DNA of 64,000 bases. It comes from Bradyrhizobium hereditatis (GTDB taxonomy: Bacteria; Pseudomonadota; Alphaproteobacteria; Rhizobiales; Xanthobacteraceae). Location of the stretch: positions 248,001 through 312,000 of the forward strand of contig NZ_JAGKJK010000008.1 in NCBI RefSeq assembly GCF_020329435.1, in the 5' to 3' direction. Positions 58,761 through 64,000 of the stretch are shown piece by piece. A program made the position numbers and the translations under genes. The notes under the pieces are model-generated. The model saw only the letters and a program-made list of their open reading frames with translations, did not search any database and was not told the origin of the DNA. Each line of letters opens with the position of its first letter. Position 1 is the stretch's first letter.

Positions 58761-60776
58761 ATGTTCAAGAGAATTCTGATCGCAAATCGCGGCGAGATCG
58801 CCTGCCGGGTCATCAAAACTGCGCGGCGGATGGGGATCGAGACGGTCGCGGTATATTCCGAGGCCGACCGCGATGCGCTCCATGTCGAAATGGCCGATGA
58901 GGCCGTGCTGATCGGCCCGCCGGCGGCCGCCGAGAGCTATCTTGTGATCGACAGGATCGTCGAGGCCTGCCGCAAGACCGGCGCGCAGGCGGTGCATCCC
59001 GGCTATGGCTTTTTGTCCGAACGCGAGGCATTTCCGCGTGCGCTCGAGGCGGCCGGTATCGTCTTTATCGGGCCGAACGCGAGCGCGATCGCCGCGATGG
59101 GCGACAAGATCGAATCCAAGAAGGCCGCCGCCAAGGCCAAGGTCTCGACCGTGCCCGGCCATCTCGGCGTCATCGAAGACGCCAAGCACGCGGTCAGAAT
59201 CGCCGATGAGATCGGCTATCCCGTGATGATCAAGGCCTCCGCCGGCGGCGGCGGCAAAGGCATGCGGATCGCGCATTCGAAAAAAGAAGTCGCCGAAGGC
59301 TTCAACCTCGCCAAGGCCGAAGCCAAATCCTCGTTCGGCGACGATCGCGTCTTCATCGAAAAATTCATCGTCGATCCACGCCACATCGAAATCCAGGTGC
59401 TCGGCGACAAGCATGGCAATGTGATCCATCTCGGCGAGCGCGAATGCTCGATCCAGCGCCGCAACCAGAAGGTCATCGAGGAGGCGCCATCGCCGCTGCT
59501 AGACGAGACCACGCGCCGCAAGATGGGCGAACAGGCGGTCGCGCTCGCCAAGGCCGTGCACTACGATTCCGCTGGCACCGTCGAATTTGTCGCCGGCCAA
59601 GACAAGAGCTTCTATTTCCTGGAAATGAATACCCGTCTGCAGGTCGAACATCCCGTCACCGAGCTCGTCACCGGCATCGACCTCGTCGAGCAGATGATCC
59701 GCGTTGCCGCCGGAGAAAAACTTTCGATCGCGCAGAAGGACGTCACGCTGACCGGATGGGCAGTGGAATCCCGCGTCTATGCCGAGGACCCGTTCCGCAA
59801 CTTCCTGCCGTCGATCGGCCGTCTGGTGAAATACCGGCCGCCGGCGGAGGCGAGTCAGGACGGCGTCACCGTTCGCAACGATACCGGCGTGCAGGAAGGC
59901 GGCGAAATCTCGATCCATTACGATCCGATGATCGCCAAGCTCGTCACGCACGCGCCGTCGCGCGCCGCTGCGATCGAGGCCCAATCAACGGCACTCGACG
60001 CGTTCTACGTCGACGGCATCAGGCACAACATTCCATTCCTGTCGGCGCTGATGAACCACCCGCGCTGGCGCGAGGGCAAGCTTTCCACCGGCTTCATCGC
60101 CGAGGAATTCCCGAAGGGCTTTTCCGCGCATGCGCCGGAAGGCGAGGTGGCGCGGCGGCTGGCGGCGGTCGGGGCTGCGATCGATCACGTGCTCGGCGAG
60201 CGCAAGCGGCAGATTTCCGGACAGTTGACCGGCCGACTGGTGCAGCGTGAGCGACGCCGCGCGGTATGGCTCGGCCGCGACGAAATCGCGCTAGATGTTG
60301 CGCGCGAGGCCGATGGTATCGCGGTGCGCTTCATCGGCGCCGACGGCCTGCCGGGCAATCCGCACAATCTGGTCTCGGCCTGGGTGCCGGGCGAACCGGT
60401 GTGGCACGGCACCATCGACGGACATCTCGTCGCGATGCAGGTGCGTGCGATCCCGAACGGCTTCCGGCTTGCGCATCAGGGCTATGAAGTCGCGGTCAAC
60501 GTCTTCACCGAAAGCGAGGCGGCCGCGGCGCGGCTCATGCCTGTGAATTCAGCCGCCGACACCGGCAAGAAGCTGCTGTGCCCGATGCCGGGGCTCGTGG
60601 TCTCGATTGCCGTGAGCGAGGGGCAGGAGGTCAAGTCCGGAGAGACGCTGGCCGTGGTGGAGGCGATGAAGATGCAGAACGTGCTGCGCGCCGAGCGCGA
60701 CGGCACGGTGAAGAAGATACACGCCGCAGCCGGCGCGACGCTGGCCGTGGATGCGCTGATTCTGGAGTTTGCGTAG
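58761..60776 (+). CDS. pccA: Propionyl-CoA carboxylase alpha subunit (biotin carboxylase/BCCP)
   Basis: A 671-residue biotin-dependent carboxylase subunit. The biotin-carboxylase N-domain starts FKRILIANRGEIACRVIKTA. ATP-grasp has KASAGGGGKGMR (about 158-169) and FLEMNTRLQVEHPVTE. A BT-type linker follows and the C-terminal BCCP holds VVEAMKMQN with biotinylated Lys 637. The sequence resembles PccA of alphaproteobacteria closely. It would feed propionyl-CoA (from odd-chain or branched substrates) to methylmalonyl-CoA. The beta subunit is not adjacent, as is common in this group. The gene is preceded by GCAAGAAGAAC. Confidence 0.92.
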   Translation: MFKRILIANRGEIACRVIKTARRMGIETVAVYSEADRDALHVEMADEAVLIGPPAAAESYLVIDRIVEACRKTGAQAVHPGYGFLSEREAFPRALEAAGIVFIGPNASAIAAMGDKIESKKAAAKAKVSTVPGHLGVIEDAKHAVRIADEIGYPVMIKASAGGGGKGMRIAHSKKEVAEGFNLAKAEAKSSFGDDRVFIEKFIVDPRHIEIQVLGDKHGNVIHLGERECSIQRRNQKVIEEAPSPLLDETTRRKMGEQAVALAKAVHYDSAGTVEFVAGQDKSFYFLEMNTRLQVEHPVTELVTGIDLVEQMIRVAAGEKLSIAQKDVTLTGWAVESRVYAEDPFRNFLPSIGRLVKYRPPAEASQDGVTVRNDTGVQEGGEISIHYDPMIAKLVTHAPSRAAAIEAQSTALDAFYVDGIRHNIPFLSALMNHPRWREGKLSTGFIAEEFPKGFSAHAPEGEVARRLAAVGAAIDHVLGERKRQISGQLTGRLVQRERRRAVWLGRDEIALDVAREADGIAVRFIGADGLPGNPHNLVSAWVPGEPVWHGTIDGHLVAMQVRAIPNGFRLAHQGYEVAVNVFTESEAAAARLMPVNSAADTGKKLLCPMPGLVVSIAVSEGQEVKSGETLAVVEAMKMQNVLRAERDGTVKKIHAAAGATLAVDALILEFA

Positions 60777-60786
60777 ACCCAACCCT

Positions 60787-60899
60787 GTCATTGCGAGCGC
60801 AGCGAAGCAATCCATCGTGCGGCAAAGGAGGTATGGATTGCTTCGTCGCTTCAGCGCAAAATTGCTTTGCAATTTTGTCGCGAGCTCCTCGCAATGACG
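60787..60899. repeat. Palindromic intergenic repeat, family B copy 3
   Basis: GTCATTGCGAGCGCAGCG ... CTCCTCGCAATGACG with inner CAAAATTGCTTTGCAATTTTG. It fills the gap between the carboxylase and lyase genes and ends 17 bp before the ATG at 60916. Confidence 0.85.
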
Positions 60900-60915
60900 A
60901 ACGAGGAGTCTTGTG

Positions 60916-61794
60916 ATGTCCTTCGGCAAACGCCGCGAAGCGTTGCGCGCGATCCTCGCCGGCTCCACCTGCATCCGGCCGGGCTCAGTCTATGACCCGA
61001 CCTCGATCCGGATTGCCGAAGACCTCGGCTTCGAGCTCGGCATGTTCGGCGGCTCGGTGGCCTCGCTGGTCGTGCTCGGCGATCCCGACATTGCGCTGAT
61101 CACGCTGACGGAGCTCGCCGAGCAGATGCGCCGGATGTCGCGCGCGTCGACCTTGCCGGTGCTGGTCGATGCCGATCACGGCTATGGCAATGCGCTGAAC
61201 GTCCGCCGTACCGTCCAGGAACTCGAGGCTGCCGGCGCGGCCGGGCTGACGATCGAGGATACCTTAATGCCACAAGACTATGGCGTGTCGGAGCCCCAAC
61301 TCATCTCGCTTGAGGAAGGCGTCGGCAAAATGAAGGCCGCGCTCGATGGACGCAGCGATCCGGCCCTTGTCATCATGGGACGGACCGGCACACGCGGAGG
61401 CGGCGCGGCTGCATCGAGCTTTGAGGAATGCGTCGAGCGCGCGAAGGCCTATGAGGCCGCCGGCGTCGACGCGTTGTTCTTCACCGGCCTGACAACGCGC
61501 GAGCAGGTAAAGGCAATCTCGGCCGTGACGGCGCTTCCGATCGTGCTAGGCAACACGCAAGGCGAGTTGGATGACGCCGGATTTCTGTCCAGTCAGCGGG
61601 TGAAGATTGCGTTGCAGGGCCACGCCCCATTCGCCGCCGCAACGCAAGCGGTCTACGATACGTTGAAAGCGTTGCGCGATGGCGTGCAGCCGAAGGAATT
61701 GAAGGGACTGCCGTCTGCGCAACTGACTGGCCGGCTGACGCGCGAAGCGGATGTGAAGGTGCGTAGCGCCGCCTTTCTGGGGTTGAAGAAGTAA
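60916..61794 (+). CDS. Oxaloacetate-decarboxylase-like PEP-mutase family protein
   Basis: A 292-residue (beta/alpha)8 enzyme with STCIRPGSVYDPTSIRIAED, LGFELGMFGGSVASLVVLGD, the acidic VDADHGYGN metal site (about 87-95), TIEDTLMPQDYG, and VIMGRTGTRGG. The pattern matches the bacterial oxaloacetate decarboxylase branch of the isocitrate lyase/PEP mutase superfamily (PA4872-like). ATG 60916 follows ACGAGGAGTCTTGTG; GTG 60913 would add one residue. It sits directly before acylphosphatase. Confidence 0.88.
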   Translation: MSFGKRREALRAILAGSTCIRPGSVYDPTSIRIAEDLGFELGMFGGSVASLVVLGDPDIALITLTELAEQMRRMSRASTLPVLVDADHGYGNALNVRRTVQELEAAGAAGLTIEDTLMPQDYGVSEPQLISLEEGVGKMKAALDGRSDPALVIMGRTGTRGGGAAASSFEECVERAKAYEAAGVDALFFTGLTTREQVKAISAVTALPIVLGNTQGELDDAGFLSSQRVKIALQGHAPFAAATQAVYDTLKALRDGVQPKELKGLPSAQLTGRLTREADVKVRSAAFLGLKK

Positions 61795-61795
61795 G

Positions 61796-62095
61796 ATGAG
61801 CGAGCTAGTCCGCCACGTCACGATCCGCGGCCGGGTGCAGGGCGTCGGCTATCGCGCCTGGGTGGAGGACGAGGCGAGCGCGCGAGGCCTCGAAGGCTGG
61901 GTGCGCAACCGCCGGGACGGCAGCGTGGAAGCGGTGTTCGCCGGGCCCGGCGATGTCGTCTCCAACATGATCGCTGCTTGTCGGCAAGGGCCATGGTCGG
62001 CGCGGGTCGATGCAGTGCAGGACGAAGCCGCTGGTCCCGACATGCTGAAGCTGCGGCGCGCAGGCGACCGCTTCGCGGTGCTGCCGACGATCTAA
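61796..62095 (+). CDS. acyP: Acylphosphatase
   Basis: A 99-residue enzyme that hydrolyses carboxyl-phosphate bonds. The phosphate-binding loop is GRVQGVGYR (12-20) with catalytic Arg20, and the second active residue, Asn38, is in LEGWVRNRRDGSVEA. The normal length (about 90-100) and no signal peptide fit a cytosolic acylphosphatase. It starts one base after the previous stop (TAAGATGA), so it is co-transcribed with the oxaloacetate-decarboxylase-like gene. Confidence 0.95.
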   Translation: MSELVRHVTIRGRVQGVGYRAWVEDEASARGLEGWVRNRRDGSVEAVFAGPGDVVSNMIAACRQGPWSARVDAVQDEAAGPDMLKLRRAGDRFAVLPTI

Positions 62096-62532
62096 TCTTC
62101 GCGACATGGCCGAGACGGACACGCGAGGTGACGGAATGAAGCCGCAACAGTCCGGACGCGACTAGAACGGACCCGTCCCGATCTTCTGCAAAGTTCAATC
62201 AGCAAGGCCTGATGAAACTATGCACGTTGCCGCGCATTGTGCCTTTGATCACGTTTCGATGACCGTTGTGAGTGTAAAACCGCATCTCCGGCGCGGTCAC
62301 GAGACGTCGCATTCTGCTCACGCGAAAACCATGGCTCATGCGAAGCTGGCACCCCTCTTTTCGGTGCCGCACGACACGACCATCATTTCTTAGTTCGGCG
62401 GCGGTCGCTGCAACGTCTTCGCCTCGTCCCCGGCGCAACAAACGGCCGCGGGCCCAAATCGGATTTCCTGCCAGGAACGACAATGTATCGGTCAGAGTTA
62501 GGTCGAAGCAACCACTTGTGAGGGAGGAAACC
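62096..62532. other. Intergenic stretch, nothing recognised
   Basis: About 437 bp. The last 20 bp contain the strong ribosome site of the PRC-barrel gene. Open frames in the rest lack ribosome sites and family patterns. Confidence 0.4.
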
Positions 62533-62910
62533 ATGGCCCGTGCGACAGCCCATCCGGATCATCAATGCATCTCGAGCGAAGACATTCATGGAACAGAGGT
62601 TTATGGGGCAGGCGGAAAGAACATCGGTGAGATTGACCACCTCATTATCGACAAGGTGTCAGGTCGCGTGGCTTATGCCGTCATGAGCTTTGGCGGGTTT
62701 GCTGGGTTAGGCCACAGCCATTATCCCATCCCGTGGGGCGCTCTGACCTATGACACGTCGCTTGGTGGCTTTCGAACCAATATCACCGAGCAACAGCTGA
62801 AGGATGCGCCTGAGTTCAGCGATGACTCCTGGCAAGACAGAGACTGGGAAGCGCGCACTCATCAGTATTACGGGATACCTACGTACTGGGAGGGGCGAGG
62901 TGGCCTATAA
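62533..62910 (+). CDS. PRC-barrel domain protein
   Basis: A 125-residue protein. The PRC-barrel is SEDIHGTEVYGAGGKNIGEI (about 15-34), then IIDKVSGRVAYAVMSFGGF and YPIPWGALTYDTSLGGF, followed by a tail with EQQLKDAPEF and an acidic, aromatic DDSWQDRDWEARTHQYYGIP. PRC-barrel proteins of this short soluble type are stress-linked in rhizobia. GAGGGAGGAAACC precedes ATG 62533. Function unknown. A stem-loop follows. Confidence 0.88.
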   Translation: MARATAHPDHQCISSEDIHGTEVYGAGGKNIGEIDHLIIDKVSGRVAYAVMSFGGFAGLGHSHYPIPWGALTYDTSLGGFRTNITEQQLKDAPEFSDDSWQDRDWEARTHQYYGIPTYWEGRGGL

Positions 62911-62965
62911 CAGATAGGCAACGGGCATAGCGACGTTACTACTCTATTAGCAACAGCCCACGCTT

Positions 62966-63001
62966 CTTTTCGCCGTCGAGCGTATTTACGGCGGCGAAAA
63001 G
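62966..63001 (+). terminator. Stem-loop between convergent genes
   Basis: Perfect 10-bp stem CTTTTCGCCG / CGGCGAAAAG with a 16-base loop, no long T-run. It could serve both the PRC-barrel gene and the cyclase-like gene. Confidence 0.55.
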
Positions 63002-63092
63002 ACAGGTCCGACTGCCAGCCATGTCTGGTAGTCGGAATTGCGCGATAGGGAGGCGCTCATTTCCTGCTGACCGTCTGGCATTTAAAAGCGTG

Positions 63093-64000
63093 CTAGGTCG
63101 TTACCGCACGAAAGAGACGCCATTTGTCGGGCACGCCCTTGAGAATGTGACGGCCGCGCTCCTCAAACGTCAATCCCGAGCCTGCTACCAGATCGCGAAC
63201 CGTCTGTGAGACCAGAACTTCACCCGGGCCCGCAAGCGCCGCCACACGCGCGCCAATATGAACGGCAATGCCAACAATGTCGTGAGCGACGAATTCGCAC
63301 TCGCCGGTATGCAAGCCGCACCGGACCTTCAGATCGAGTGGGCGCACCGCGTCGCCGATTGCGCTGGCACAGCGCACGGCGCGCGCAGGGCCGTCGAATG
63401 TGGCAAGGAAACCGTCGCCGGCGGTATTGACTTCGCGGCCGCGATATTGGCCGAGCACGCCCCGAGCTTTGGCATAAAAAGCATCAAGCAGCACGCGCCA
63501 GGCGCCGTCGCCGAGTGCGGCGGCCCGTTCCGTCGATCCCGCAATGTCGACAAACAGCACAGTTGCAAGCACCCTATCAGGCTCCGCTGCTTGCCGATGC
63601 CCGGTGACGAACTCTTCGACCTCGTTGATGATTGCATCCTGATCGCCAACCCAGAGCGTATGGTCCTGACCGCTGATCTCAATCAGTTTGGCGGCAGGAA
63701 TCTGCTGCGCCATGTAGCGCGCATGCTTCACATCAATGACGCGCTCATCGGTGCGGTGCAAGATCAAGGTCGGTACCCGCGTTACGGGTAGAATATCTCT
63801 GACATCGATCTCCCGGTTCATGCGCATGATCGCAGATGCTGCGCCGGGGCTTGCTGAGGCCCTGAAGTAGGCGGCGATTTGCTCAAGTGCCTGCTTATTG
63901 CCGGCAAGGCTGGGTGCCCACATCAGCAAACTCATTGCATCTGCCGAGCCCCAGTGGCGCTCAATGTCGTCCAGGAATGCGCCCCATTGCGCATCGGTCC
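63093..64000 (-). CDS. Alpha/beta-hydrolase-adenylate/guanylate cyclase fusion (partial)
   Basis: The 3' part of a gene that runs past the window end; the frame is open to 64000 (reading AFLDDIERHWGSADAM and on). The N-terminal visible part ends an alpha/beta hydrolase domain: LPVTRVPTLILHRTDERVID, then EISGQDHTLWVGDQD with the catalytic His. The C-terminal class III cyclase has ATVLFVDIAGSTERAAALGD, then NTAGDGFLATFDGPARAV with both metal Asp residues, CGLHTGECEF, and GEVLVSQTVRDLV. Such fused regulators are common in Bradyrhizobium and Mycobacterium. The stop at 63093 is certain; the start lies outside. Confidence 0.9.
   Translation of the reverse strand, partial: TDAQWGAFLDDIERHWGSADAMSLLMWAPSLAGNKQALEQIAAYFRASASPGAASAIMRMNREIDVRDILPVTRVPTLILHRTDERVIDVKHARYMAQQIPAAKLIEISGQDHTLWVGDQDAIINEVEEFVTGHRQAAEPDRVLATVLFVDIAGSTERAAALGDGAWRVLLDAFYAKARGVLGQYRGREVNTAGDGFLATFDGPARAVRCASAIGDAVRPLDLKVRCGLHTGECEFVAHDIVGIAVHIGARVAALAGPGEVLVSQTVRDLVAGSGLTFEERGRHILKGVPDKWRLFRAVTT

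Noticed and set aside
63258..63791. 177-codon plus-strand frame opposite the cyclase
   Set aside because: The minus frame carries class III cyclase motifs; this is its shadow.

Overview
The window looks like chromosome of a GC-rich alphaproteobacterium of the Bradyrhizobium/Rhodopseudomonas type (order Hyphomicrobiales). Evidence: coding content with G/C-rich third positions; a tripartite-tricarboxylate (Bug) binding protein; a fused indolepyruvate ferredoxin oxidoreductase; a SemiSWEET; a GCG_CRPN-type secreted repeat protein; three perfect TTAA-N7-TTAA boxes (the CtrA motif); one GAAC-N7-GAAC box (the alphaproteobacterial LexA motif); and many short palindromic intergenic repeats of the kind that litter Bradyrhizobium genomes. 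The genus is inferred, not proven.

Layout. 0-4.3 kb: an HTH/coiled-coil protein behind a CtrA box, a second short FtsZ, two small membrane proteins and an exported protein-isoaspartate methyltransferase. 4.3-9.5 kb: an alkyl-DHAP-synthase-like flavoprotein, a DUF899 protein, a GNAT, a secreted protein and a Bug binding protein. 9.6-18.1 kb: a frameshifted glycerophosphodiesterase between two palindromic repeats, a Tat-exported Arg/Trp-rich protein convergent with a GCG_CRPN protein, an alpha/beta hydrolase, an ArsR regulator, a NIPSNAP protein, a PEP-mutase family enzyme and a tri-haem cytochrome c. 18.3-23.1 kb: indolepyruvate ferredoxin oxidoreductase and a CorA/ZntB transporter.

23.9-30.1 kb is a co-directional catabolic block: SCP-x-type thiolase, DUF35 Zn-ribbon partner, MaoC hydratase, short-chain dehydrogenase, GNAT, dihydrodipicolinate-synthase-like aldolase and NUDIX hydrolase. 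The thiolase, DUF35, hydratase and dehydrogenase together would make a peroxisomal-MFE-2-like beta-oxidation set, fitting the propionyl-CoA carboxylase alpha subunit at 58.8 kb, which would take up C3 products. 30.1-34.2 kb holds an NTF2-like protein, an AraC regulator and a large PAS histidine kinase.

34.2-50.2 kb is gene-poor: small exported or membrane proteins, several tiny ORFs (28, 28, 39 and 54 residues), a tRNA-Arg(UCG) with a degenerate copy of its 3' half 3 kb away, a broken universal-stress gene, an AraC fragment, and one of two inverted copies of a ~0.57-kb noncoding repeat (the other is at 23.25-23.83 kb). A chemoreceptor and a 1-Cys peroxiredoxin are the conventional genes here.

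50.2-58.6 kb is signalling: a PPC-domain protein, a SemiSWEET, a CtrA-boxed gene of unknown function, a GGDEF-EAL protein, a hybrid histidine kinase, a nuclease-like protein lacking the catalytic Glu, and a 69-residue protein behind a LexA box. 58.8-64 kb: propionyl-CoA carboxylase alpha subunit, an oxaloacetate-decarboxylase-like enzyme, acylphosphatase, a PRC-barrel protein and the 3' part of a hydrolase-cyclase fusion that runs off the window.

I see no CRISPR array, intact transposase, integrase or phage operon. The most promising unexplained items are the LexA-boxed 69-residue protein, the CtrA-boxed genes (including a 39-residue membrane protein and the second-FtsZ locus), the translationally coupled pair of 28-residue ORFs, and the large inverted noncoding repeats.
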